Shown here one piece after another: positions 24,501-34,143 of a stretch of 35,000 nucleotides of DNA. A program made the translations under genes and the position numbers. The first letter of the stretch is position 1; the number at the start of each line of letters is the position of its first letter. The notes beneath the pieces are model-generated. The model was not told the origin of the DNA. It searched no databases and saw nothing but the letters and a program-made list of their open reading frames with translations. Source of the stretch: Hormiphora californensis (taxonomy: Eukaryota; Ctenophora; Tentaculata; Cydippida; Pleurobrachiidae); the NCBI GenBank assembly GCA_020137815.1, contig CM035357.1, positions 1,489,520-1,524,519 on the forward strand. Direction: 5' to 3'.

Positions 24501-26515
24501 GGAGGTCAAAGTTGGAAAGTTTCTTAGAGATAAGCAGGTCAAAGTGGGAAAGTTTCTTAGAGATAAGTAGGTCAAAGTGGGAAAGTTTCTTAGAGATAAG
24601 GAGGTCAAAGTGGGAAAGTTTCTTAGAGATAAGGAGGTCAAAGTTTGAAAGTTTCTTAGAGATAAGGAGGTCAAAGTGGGAAAGTTTCTTAGAGATAAGG
24701 AGGTCAAAGCGAGAAATTTTCTTAGAGATAAGGAGGTCAAAGTGGGAAAGTTTCTTAGAGATAAGGAGGTCAAAGTTGGAAAGTTTCTTAGAGATAAGTA
24801 GGTCAAAGTGGGAAAGTTTCTTAGAGATAAGGAGGTCAAAGTGTGAAAGTTTCTTAGAGATAAGGAGGTCAAAGTGGGAAAGTTTATTAGAGATAAGGAG
24901 GTCAAAGTGGGAAAGTTTCTTAGAGATAAGGAGGTCAAAGTTGGAAAGTTTCTTAGAGATAAGGAGGTCAAAGTTGGAAAGTTTCTTAGAGATAAGTAGA
25001 ACAAAGTGGGAAAGTTTCTTAGAGAGAAGGAGGTCAAAGTGAGAAAGTTTCTTAGAGATAAGTAGGTCAAAGTGGGAAAGTTTCTTAGAGATAAGGAGGT
25101 CAAAGTGGGAAAAGTTTCTTAGAGATAAGGAGGTCAAAGTGGGAAAGTTTCTTAGAGATAAGGAGGTCAAAGTGGGAAAGTTTCTTAGAGAGAAGGAGGT
25201 CAAATTGGGAAAGTTTCTTAGAGATAAGGAGGTCAAAGTGGGAAAGTTTCTTAGAGATAAGGAGGTCAAAGTGGGAAAGTTTCTTAGAGATAAGGAGGTC
25301 AAAGTGGGAAACTTTCTTAGAGATAAGGAGGTCAAAGTGGGAAAGTTTCTTAGAGATAAGGAGGTCAAAGTTGGAAAGTTTCTTAGAGATAAGGAGGTGA
25401 AAGTGGGAAAGTTTCTTAGAGATAAGGAGGTCAAAGTGGAAAAGTTTCTTAGAGATAAGGAGGTCAAAGTGGGAAAAGTTTCTTAGAGATAAGGAGGTCA
25501 AAGTGGGAAAGTTTCTTAGAGATAAGGAGGTCAAAGTAGGATAGTTTCTTAGAGAGAAGGAGGTCAAAGTGGGAAAGTTTCTTAGAGATAAGGAGGTCAA
25601 AGTGGGAAAGTTTCTTAGAGATAAGGAGGTCAAAGTGGGAAACTTTCTAAGAGATAAGGAGGTCAAAGTGGGAAACTTTCTTAGAGATAAGGAGGTCAAA
25701 GTGGGAAAGTTTCTTAGAGATAAGGAGGTCAAAGTGGGAAAGTTTCTTAGAGATAAGGAGGTGAAAGTGGGAAAGTTTCTTAGAGATAAGGAGGTCAAAG
25801 TGGAAAAGTTTCTTAGAGATAAGGAGGCCAAAGTGGGAAAGTTTCTTAGAGATAAGGAGGTCAAAGTGGGAAAGTTTCTTAGAGATAAGGAGGTCAAAGT
25901 GGGAAAGTTTCTTAGAGATAAGGAGGTCAAAGTGGGAAAGTTTCTTAGAGATAAGGAGAGCAACGTGGGAAAGTTTCTTAGAGATAAGGAGGTCAAAGTG
26001 GGTAAGTTTCTTAGAGATAAGGAGGTCAAAGTGGGAAAGTTTCTTAGAGATAAGGAGGTCAAAGTTGGAAAGTTTCTTAGAGATAAGGAGGTCAAAGTTG
26101 GAAAGTTTCTTAGAGATAAGGAGGTCAAAGTGGGAAAGTTTCTTAGAGATAAGGAGGTCAAAGTGGGAGAGTTTCTTAGAGATAAGGAGGTGAAAGTGGG
26201 AAAGTTTCTTAGAGATAAGGAGGTCAAAGTTAGAAAGTTTCTGAGAAATAAGTAGGTCAAAGTGGGAAAGTTTCTTAGAGATAAAGAGGTCAAAGTGGGA
26301 AAGTTTCTTAGAGATAAGAAGGTCAAAGTGGGAAAGTTTCTTATAGATAAGGAGGTCAAAGTGGGAAAGTTTCTTAGAGATAAGTAGGTCAAAGTGGGAA
26401 AGTTTCTTAGAGATAAGGAAGTCAAAGTGGGAAAGTTTCTTAGAGATAAGGAGGTCAAAGTTGTAAAGTTTCTTAGAGATAATGAGGTCAAAGTGGGAAA
26501 GTTTCCTTAGAGATT
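24500..26515. repeat. More divergent distal part of the satellite
   Basis: Units continue without interruption but with more point changes, for example AAACTTTC for AAAGTTTC near 25310 and 25640, GGTGAAAG near 25388, 25750 and 26190, and AAAGCGAGAAATTTTC at 24707. The last full unit ends near 26508, and the sequence then passes through AGATTAGAAGG into unique DNA. Higher divergence toward an array edge is typical of satellites. Confidence 0.85.
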
Positions 26516-26655
26516 AGAAGGTTAGATTATTATGTCAACAGTAGTTCTTAGAGGCATTCCTTTATGGCTCACTTTTAGATCCTGCAAACGACTCACTTCC
26601 TGGTTAAAGTTCCATGTGGATACGTGTTATAGGTTTACAACTAAACGCGTGGGAG

Positions 26656-26656
<1 letters not shown>

Positions 26657-26703
<47 letters not shown>

Positions 26704-26741
26704 TAGAGAGAGAGTGAGAGAGAGAGAGAGAGAGAGTGAGA

Positions 26742-26777
<36 letters not shown>

Positions 26778-26778
26778 A
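26657..26778. repeat. GA microsatellite upstream of the secreted-protein gene
   Basis: About 120 bp of GA dinucleotides with a few interruptions (AAGATAGA, GTGA, GACA). It ends about 40 bp before the ATG at 26820, so it lies in the presumed promoter or 5' leader. It separates the satellite edge from the gene. A regulatory role is possible but nothing in the sequence proves it. Confidence 0.9.
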
Positions 26779-26819
26779 ATGTCAGCTAGTCGTTGTAAGC
26801 ACTATTTCTAAACAGGAGA

Positions 26820-29800
26820 ATGGTCCGTTTGCTTCTACTTCTTCTGCCTGTTTTCACCGCGGTATCATCATGGACAGCAGTTGGTACTCGGGATGTCAGG
26901 ATTACCTGGGATCTGGAGGGAACACCACTCCAGATAAAAACCAACTCCTCACTGGGCAGTAATGACGTAATCAAGGTCGGACTATTCGCCACAGATAACA
27001 ATTACCTGACTTATTGGGCTGTGAAATTCTCATCTCCAGTGCAGTACAGCTTGCATTACTGTACTAGCGACTGGACAGACCTGCCAGTACAGCCCCCGGT
27101 GGCGGTTGACAAGGTTTGGACATTTAACAAGACAGAAACTGCCTTCATCATCACATGTAATGACGTTGAGGTGCTGAACTACGTGTATACAGATGCGTAT
27201 AATAGTGCCTGTGGGACTGAGGCAAGGTTGGGCGGAGACGGGGTAAAGATAGTGTTTTGGAGCGAAGATACTGCCTCTGACTTCTATAGAGCCCCAGGTA
27301 TTACTGTCGTGCTCTGAACACATTTCCGAGAGTAGGGTCAGGCCAATTTGCCTTGACAGAGGTATTACAACAATAGCACATGTGATACTGCGCTACAGCT
27401 TTGTGTGATACAGCGGAGTAATTATTCTTTTTTCGTCGTTTGGGCTTGGATTCTTGTTCGAATTGCAACCCATTAAGCTGTACAGTAGGCATGTTATCCC
27501 TTGGTATCCAAGACACCTCACACTCTGTTACTTCGTTACCAATGTTATCGGCCCTGTTGCAACTAATAATGAATCCTTCCAGTTGAGTGTCCTGGATTTA
27601 CTGTCGAGGAATCAACACAAGGAACCTGGCCTTCCTCACCAGAAGGGACAGTTGCCACTATAGAATGTTCTAACGGGCACATTCTCGTGGGAAGTGCAAC
27701 ACTCACTTGCCAGGAGGATGGATCGTGGTCAAGTAATGTGCCACAGTGTGATAAAATGGGTAAGTTTTATACCAAGTATATTCCGCACCCTCTACTTCTC
27801 TATTCCCCCTCCCTTGACCCTTCTGCCCCTCGACCCTTCCTCATTTTTCAGTCACATAGTATATTTCTTGGCTCCATTGCAACCTATTCTCGCTCCATAT
27901 GTGAGATCGTCTCGGTCGCTCACTCAGGCATCAATGTGGCCAAGTATATTTCTAACATCCTTTCCTCAGCGGAATCAACATGGTCAGCAATATCCCAGAA
28001 CTCAAGTATTTCACTGGCTAGCACGGGGGCTGTTTTGGAGATAATACAACCAGTACACGAGTCAGGGACAGTAAAAGTATCCCTCCCAACCACAGAAACA
28101 AGTGATACTATCGGTAAGTTCTCTCAACAGCAGAATTGTTGTCTGTTGCTACCAAAGGGGTGTAATTTATCAGGAACCGGCCGAATCAGGAAATACTGGT
28201 CCCTGATTGGCTGATAACCAGTCACGTGACCTAAATAACGAGTTCTGATTGGTTGTTTACTTGTTTCGGTCGGTTCCTGTAATTTATACCGTGATACTAA
28301 AAACTGTAGTTAACATATTAAATTCGTTTGGTTTACTAAAATTCTCTGTCAGAGAATTGGCCTGACCCTTCTCGTTTATCTCAAATTTGCGGAGCGTGCG
28401 AGAACTATGGTCAGAGCATTGGCCTGACAGAAAATCCTCCACAGAGATAAATTTGAAGGCGCAAGTATTCACGGCTGATTCTTGTGGAAATGAAGCAACT
28501 ATAACATCCAAGATAATAACCCAATCTGCTGGATCACCAAGACTTTGGAGGATTATACCCTCAGGTAGCATAGGATCTTGGTTATGAAGTCACCCCTGGG
28601 CGCGGAGGGATAATTTCATTACCAACATAGGATCGTTCATTATACAGTCGGACCCCGATTTAGTGGCACCCTTGGGGGAAGTGTTTTGTCCACTAAATCG
28701 GGGTGTCCACTAAATCGGTGTCAATTATAATGTTAATTTCCTATATCGGGGGAAAAAAATCCTGTCCCTAAATCGGGGTGCCACTAAATCGGGGGCCACT
28801 AAATCGGGGTCCGATCACTGTATTACCGAAAGTACAACATTCAGTAACTTACTTTCAAAAGTAACACTCTCTCAGATAGGGTGTTGGTGGTTGAATTAAA
28901 TGATGAGTTGGTAACGTCTCTGAGTAACGAGTGTATGTCTCCCAGCCCCCCGAAAGCGACCTTTGAACTGACAGGGGGAATTGTTCCCTACTACAGAGTT
29001 ACTCGTGAGTACAAATGAAAACAAGTGGTTTTACACGTGAGTATCAAGTTGGCAGCTTCATCAAATCTTTGCACAATTAACGGGGAAACCCTCAATTGAT
29101 TCCCTGAATTTCTAAGTTAACGCTATTTTTTAAAGAAAAATATTACCCCGATTGGCATCACTAGCTGTTCAGCCAAGGAGAAGCTATACATACTATTAAT
29201 TTTTCAGCCTATTGGCTGGCGGTGACATCCCATGAAAATGCACTTCTCTCCGATGGATCTACTAATGATTTGCTGCAGTTAAAAACTCTGAGTTATAGCA
29301 GCACCGTGGAGCTTTCTAACAATATGCTAGAGTTTGAAATGAATTTAGGTAAGTTAACCCTTTGAGGCCCATATTAGGACATAAATATGCCCCAAAATTA
29401 TTTAAGTAACAATACAATATGTTAGGTTAAGATATTTATTGAATTAGTGTTGAAGTAAAATGTAAATTGTCACTTTCCTTCAGAGGAGAATGGGATTTTA
29501 ACAAAGACACAAATATCTGAATGCCAGGATGATATCAATTTAATAAATCTACATCCGGAGGAATACCCAGAACATAGAAACATTGAGATTTTCAGGTACT
29601 AGTTAGATTTAGAAGTTTGTATCCTGGTAGAGTGCCCGATCCGGGGATACGGAGAGCTGAACTATTGTGACAAGTGAAACAAGGTTTTACAAAATTTTGT
29701 AAAACCTTGTTTCACTTGTCACAATAGAGATTTTCAGGTACATCAACTTTGCTATTGTTGTCGTATATTTGACATAACAAAAATATTTTCAAGGATCAAT

Positions 29801-32800
29801 CCATCTCCAATTAGGGGTCAAAGCTTATGAAATTCATTTGTATACTTCCACAATTAGAACTAACGGGACATTATCTGTTGACATTAACGGGTACGCTGCA
29901 ACGTGGACAAACTTCAACCAATCCGGATTTGATACAACGAACTCTGGTTATGATGAGTCGGACTGCAAGAGCTTATTCACAGTATACAGTGGTACAAGTG
30001 AAGATCAAAGCTATAACCCGGCTTCAAGGAGGTCCCGAAGTGAGGTTCAAAACAAAAGGAGAGCAAGGAAGTCAAGGAGGGCAAGGAAGTCAAGGAGAAA
30101 AAGGGGAGATGATGATAAAACGGGGGTTAATCAGCTGTATGTGTTTGATGACGATACTGCGACCGTAGCAATAGGGCAACACAATGGTAAGTTACCGTAG
30201 CAATAGGGCAACACAATGGTAAGTTACCGTAGCAATATAGGGCAACACAATGGTAAGTTACCGTAGCAATATTTATATAGGACAACACAATGGTAAGTAA
30301 TAAATGATTTATGTAGACGCATGATTTATTGATATGATCATTTAGCTGATTTCATTTCCGAGAAAGCTCAAGAAATGGATCGTGGCATCACATATTACGA
30401 TACCTTTCTTATAATAAAGACTTAACCCAGGTTGGAAGATGAATGATGAAGAGCCTATTTATTTCAAACTGAATGAAAATGGAAACTTGACCCTCCGAAA
30501 CTATCAATTCTTTACCGGGACAAGTAAGTGCATCCGCAGTTCTCACGGCATGCAGGAGTGGGGCAGGAGTGTTGGAACTTGAACATCGCAAAACAAGATT
30601 TAGATTCAACCCATTATTTTCAAATCCAATATATAGTACATAACGTTCTGCACGCAGTGCAAGCGCGCCATATACGCTCTGCACTGCAGAGCGTATATGG
30701 AGGTGAAATGCACGACAGCGCAGCTGGAGTGCATTTCACACCTATATTGCACGAGTGTAACGAGTGCGATATAGGACCGCTTGCACATGCCGTGCAGGAC
30801 GTTATTGAGTATATATACCGCGAGAAAGCACATGACAAGCAAAACAATGATAATTTTGGGTGATTACACACAGAGAGATGTGACAAAACAAGGTACAAAC
30901 TAAGCAAAACTACACAAAAATACACTTCTACACCTGTTACACACAAGGGAACTCGTTCTGTTAGTTTTATTAGTGAAAAGAAGAGAGGGATAAAGAGAGA
31001 GATACGAGAGAGGGAGATTGGAATTCTTGGAAATAGTGAACAACAAAACATGATAAGGGGATAATTAGCGAGAGAAAGAGCGAGAGTGAGGGTCACCACA
31101 CACCAACGTTAAAATTAAAATTAAAATTTGACGTTTTTGGTCATAACTCTGCCATTTCTTGGCAAAATTGCTTCATTTTGGGCTGGCTGGAAAGAGGGCA
31201 TCGAGCCCGTTCTGAAGAGCTCAAGAAACTTAAAATCGGCGCAAAGTGCGCGGCGTTACAGTACAAAATGTGTGCGTTAAAATTTTAAAATTTTAACGCG
31301 CGCATTATGCGCCTTAACGCCGCGCACTTTGCGCCGATTTTAAGTTTCTTGAGCTCTTCAGAACGGGCTCGATGCCCTCTTTCCAACCAGCCCAAAATGA
31401 AGCAATTTTGCCAAGAAATGGCAGAGTTATGACCAAAAACGTCAAATTTTAATTTTAATTTTAACGTTGGTGTGTGGTGACCCTGAGTGTAATTTGACAG
31501 ACTTTGTGTCGCTTGGCACTGTGTCAGTCACATTCTGTGTGTTTGTGTGTGAATAAGGTGTAAAAACACTGAGGGGACACTGTTCTTACTTATATCCCGC
31601 TACCCCTATATCTGCACGCTCCCGCGGAAGCAGAGTGCATATTTCACCGTGCAAATGGTCGCGCGGAGCGGGAGTGATATGTGCACTCGCGGTATATATA
31701 TATCCAATATGGTTGTATATCCAATATATCAACTCTACCATTCTTTCCAGATTTCTATCAAGTAAATCGAGATGAACCGAGCACCAAATACGAAATGAAG
31801 ATTGATGGCAGCCGGGAATATACTCAAACCTTTATCACCATGACTGGTGATGCATCAGATGCCGAGACGGTCCTGTTATACAGTAGCAATGACGCAGCTA
31901 ACCAAGCAGGACTATTCATCAAGATCACACCTACCGCCATCAGCTACATGATAACACCATGTGATGCTGATTACAGAAGTCTAGATATGAAGGATTGCAA
32001 CACAAAGAGACGGCTCTGGAAGTTCGCTGTTGAGAAGATAACCGAGGGTGATGTAGAAGTGATGGGTATTGTGTTGGAGTGTAATGGTGTGGAGTTAGTG
32101 GATGGGACTCCATCAGAGACACACTCGTTACGGTCCATCAAGAGGACTGATTGTAGTGCCTTGTCTGGTATAGTGGATTACTCCAACGCAATTTACTATA
32201 CGGTGAATGGGTCAGATACTGCCACCACGGAACTTTATAGAACTGATGCCAGCACAACACGAGAGGGAGACATACTTGCTATCGCCCTGGAAAAGGAGAA
32301 TGAGACGGTTACCATCAATGATTTCGTTGGTTCTGAGGTTGATAAACAATCCATGCTAATAGCGTAAGTATAAAAGTTGGACCCCTATTGACTTGTTGAG
32401 TAACAATCAGCAACTATTGTCAATAGTATTGACCGGAACGCCGATTTACAGGGCAAACCACTTGGCCTTCCCCTGTAAACTGGAGTCCGACTGTAATAAA
32501 CTGATTCTTCCCTCTTTTTATTCTTGATAATATGTGTTGGAGGATCACTTAATTACATCTATGTACATATACCATTAACTAATACAATTAATTTTCAGAA
32601 TTTTCTTCTCGGACAACTATATGCAAGTTGCATTGAGTGGATGTGTAGAAGGTGATGATGGTGAAGATTCAAATGCAGGAACTTATAATGCCACAATGGT
32701 GCCCGGTATTATGGACATTCGACGTGATATTACTTTGGAATTGTTGGGTGACCGACTTATCGTGTACTTTGGAAAGGAACAAACGGTTTGAATTGAAAAA

Positions 32801-34021
32801 GTCATAAAATGGGGCTATAAAGCAGTCCTTTTTTGGGATTATTTTAATTTTATAGCTTCATTTTATCACTGTCTGCAGCGCCGTGACACTGGGCTCAGAT
32901 CTCAGATCGGGAGGGGGGGGGGGGGCATTCAGTTTCATCATTGCACATCGCAAATACAATTATTACTAACTTATTCTTCCAGGCGTTACCGTTCGTATTT
33001 TCTGAAGTTTCAAGTAGCTGCGCAAAGCAATACGACAACTTCTCCCATGAACGTGTTCGGTTATTCGATCATTCCATCCCGGAATATCAATCACCTTCGG
33101 TTTTCTACAAGGCGGGTGGTGAGTAACTTTTTGTAGTAATGACTCTCAGTCTCAGACCCCGTTTTGATGATCCTCGACAGTACACTAAACGGTTTAGTGC
33201 ACTGTCGAGTTTAGTAAACCGGATCAACACCATCAGTAAATGACAACAAGTCGGGTACAAACTGTCTGGCGCCGCGACCCATCTGAGCGCACTGTTGAGA
33301 ATCAAATGGGGTATGGCGCCGCCATACAGGGTACAAAAGTGTATTTTATTTCAGATTGCGAGGTTAGTGGGTTGTCTGATAGCACCATCATCCTGACACC
33401 TGCACTTCCCATTGTTAGAGGGGATACTACTGTAGCAAGCTGTAGATCTGGGTATATCATCTCGGTAGGTGCATCTTAATCTGTATTTCAGGAACCGACC
33501 GAATCAGGAAATACTGGTCCCTGATTAGCTGATAACCAGTCACGTGACCTAAATAACGAGTTCTGATTGGTTGTTTACTTAATCTGGTCGGTTCCTGCTG
33601 TATTTGGTCTGCTTGTGTTGGCTGGTACCACGTTCCTGTATCAGATCTAATAATTTTCTATCACTATCAGGGTTCCGGCCAACTGAGGTGCGATGAAACA
33701 ACTGGCAAGCTAACCTACACAACAGAACCAAAATGCATCGTATATGTCCCGGGTTTGTATAAAAGGGGGATGGCGGGGGTATACATGTGTGATGGGGTAT
33801 ACATGGGGTACACACGGGGACAGTGGGTGATGGGGTACACACAGGGACAGTGGGCTGACTCTCTCCCTTAGCAGAGCTGCTAGGGAGAGAGAATCAGCCC
33901 AGGACAATGGTGTTAGGCGATACTTGTATCTTATTTTCCTTACCTAAAGATATCAAATATATGTAATTATGAAGACCATGGCTATGAATGTTTATGTCAA
34001 ACTGAGGACCAAACAAAATGA
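26820..34021 (+). CDS. Secreted multidomain protein with two Sushi (CCP) domains and FYR-type repeats
   Basis: Fifteen exons chosen by GT-AG sites and phase: 26820-27297, 27583-27759, 27970-28113, 28415-28564, 28876-29004, 29208-29348, 29484-29595, 29858-30186, 30431-30523, 31751-32363, 32599-32785, 32983-33118, 33355-33464, 33671-33739, 33950-34021. They sum to 2,940 nt, 979 residues plus stop, with most junctions in phase 1. The N-terminus MVRLLLLLLPVFTAVSS is a clear signal peptide. Sushi 1 is exon 2 (four Cys: CPGF, IEC, LTC, PQC); Sushi 2 is exons 13-14 (DCEV, ASC, LRC, PKC). Segments ending DFYRAP, PYYRVT, NFYQVN, ELYRTD and VFYKAG look like copies of one degenerate domain. Exon 8 has a very basic stretch near SRRSRSEVQNKRRARKSRR. 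No transmembrane helix was seen. Least certain are the exon 7/8 junction, the weak donor ACG|GTTTGA after exon 11, and the last exon (CNYEDHGYECLC, half-EGF-like). Function unknown; an adhesion or recognition role is only suggested by Sushi. Confidence 0.75.
28171..28279. mobile_element. 109-bp hAT-like MITE (copy 1)
   Basis: Terminal inverted repeats CAGGAACCGGCCGAA and TTTCGGTCGGTTCCTG. Exact 8-bp target duplications TAATTTAT lie at 28163-28170 and 28280-28287. It is in the intron between exons 3 and 4 and is nearly identical in length and sequence to 33489-33597. It contains CACGTGAC. An 8-bp duplication with short terminal repeats fits the hAT superfamily. Confidence 0.85.
28645..28820. 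mobile_element. 176-bp MITE with TA target duplication, Tc1/mariner or pogo-like
   Basis: Left end CAGTCGGACCCCGATTTAG; right end CTAAATCGGGGTCCGATCACTG, its imperfect inverse. TA dinucleotides flank it at 28643-28644 and 28821-28822. The motif CACTAAATCGGGG recurs several times inside. It lies in intron 4, with no coding capacity. Confidence 0.7.
29600..29726. mobile_element. 127-bp insertion with a 64-bp perfect palindrome at exon 7's end
   Basis: The 15-mer GAGATTTTCAGGTAC, which holds the exon 7 end and its donor, occurs at 29585-29599 and again at 29727-29741 on either side of this insert, like a target duplication. The distal half (29663-29726) is a perfect palindrome, two 32-bp arms with no spacer (left arm starts TATTGTGACAAGTG). 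The proximal half has GGTAGAGTGCCCGA, faintly like a tRNA-derived A-box, but the likeness is weak. Confidence 0.6.
30162..30299 (+). repeat. Fourfold tandem duplication of an exon end plus splice donor
   Basis: Units at 30162-30193, 30194-30225, 30226-30259 and 30260-30299 each begin ACCGTAGCAAT and end ACAATGGTAAGT. The first supplies the last ten codons of exon 8 and its donor at 30187. The later copies repeat the donor, but reading into them meets an in-frame TAG (CCG TAG) right after the first donor. Only the first donor therefore keeps the frame. Confidence 0.9.
30641..30804. repeat. Nested multi-stem palindrome in intron 9
   Basis: The outer arms TAACGTTCTGCAC (30641) and GTGCAGGACGTTA (ending 30804) enclose a 16-bp perfect stem at 30668-30700 (CCATATACGCTCTGCA with a one-base centre). 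A second stem is GAAATGCAC/GTGCATTTC, and a third is CCTATATTGCAC/GTGCGATATAGG. It would form a multi-branched fold. It is possibly the end of the larger element described at 30810-31700. No gene. Confidence 0.6.
30810..31700. mobile_element. Inverted-repeat element hosting a nested palindrome
   Basis: A 15-bp perfect inverted repeat (TATATATACCGCGAG at 30810-30824 and its inverse at 31686-31700) bounds about 890 bp of intron 9 without a plausible ORF. GCACAT-type bases follow inside both ends. Another element (31089-31484) sits within. No target duplication could be defined, so the limits are uncertain; the structure may extend left to 30641. Confidence 0.4.
31089..31484. mobile_element. 396-bp near-perfect palindrome (fold-back MITE)
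   Basis: Ends AGGGTCACCACACACC and its inverse, with 5-bp flanking repeats GAGTG at 31084-31088 and 31485-31489. The arms are almost identical over about 170 bp and meet near 31286 with essentially no loop (GCGTTAAAATTTT centre). Asymmetry is confined to a short stretch about 20-25 bp either side of the centre. It is related to 913-1062 in the HDAC intron through the CACCAACG and AAAATTAAAATT arms. Confidence 0.75.
32429..32493. mobile_element. Small TA-flanked MITE in intron 10
   Basis: Right end GGAGTCCGACTG resembles the inverse of the CAGTCGGACCCC end at 28645. The inner stem TTACAGGG/CCCCTGTAA is clear, and TA lies on both sides (32427-32428, 32494-32495). The left end is diverged. It is probably a degraded relative of the 28645-28820 family. 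Confidence 0.4.
33262..33329. mobile_element. 68-bp MITE, hAT-like (copy B, inverted relative of 278-351)
   Basis: Ends CTGTCTGGCGCC and GGCGCCGCCATACAG. Exact 8-bp target duplications GGTACAAA lie at 33254-33261 and 33330-33337. It sits between exons 12 and 13. It matches the reverse complement of copy A in the core (ATCTGAGCGCACTGTTGAG). Confidence 0.7.
33489..33597. mobile_element. 109-bp hAT-like MITE (copy 2)
   Basis: Ends CAGGAACCGACCGAA and TGGTCGGTTCCTG. Exact 8-bp target duplications CTGTATTT lie at 33481-33488 and 33598-33605. Only a handful of positions differ from copy 1 at 28171. It lies in the intron that splits Sushi 2. Confidence 0.85.
33740..33949. other. Intron 14 with short tandem repeats and a hairpin
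   Basis: From about 33765 to 33850 short overlapping repeats such as GATGGGGTACACAC and GGGACAGTGGG occur. At 33851-33901 an almost perfect hairpin has arms beginning TGGGCTGA and ending TCAGCCCA. The stretch stays open in the exon 14 frame to about 33872, so a readthrough isoform cannot be excluded. The CT-rich acceptor TTTTCCTTACCTAAAG ends at 33949. Confidence 0.6.
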
Positions 34022-34143
34022 AATATGGATGCTGGAAGTCGGGACGACTCTACTGAAAAGTTAAGTTTGCTTTTATAATTGCCCTCCCATCTTATTAACC
34101 GTGAACCAATCTCGAAACTGTGTTATCTGCCCGAACTTTCCTT

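Noticed and set aside
27687-28214. Continuous 175-codon reading across exons 2-3
   Set aside because: It crosses a good donor (GGTAAG at 27760) and an acceptor (TTTCCTCAG at 27969) that join in phase. The intervening part is pyrimidine-rich and non-conserved in character.
29663-29726. Palindrome as a transcription terminator
   Set aside because: Hairpin terminators of that kind are bacterial; here it is part of an insertion with a flanking duplication.
30620-31099. 159-codon minus-strand ORF
   Set aside because: It lies in intron 9 across palindromic repeats, with low-complexity hydrophobic translation and no support.
33970-34065. Alternative last-exon frame beginning MKTMAMNVYVK
   Set aside because: It needs a phase-2 junction, while exon 14 ends in phase 0 at its best donor. 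The phase-0 reading with CNYEDHGYECLC is preferred, though not proven.
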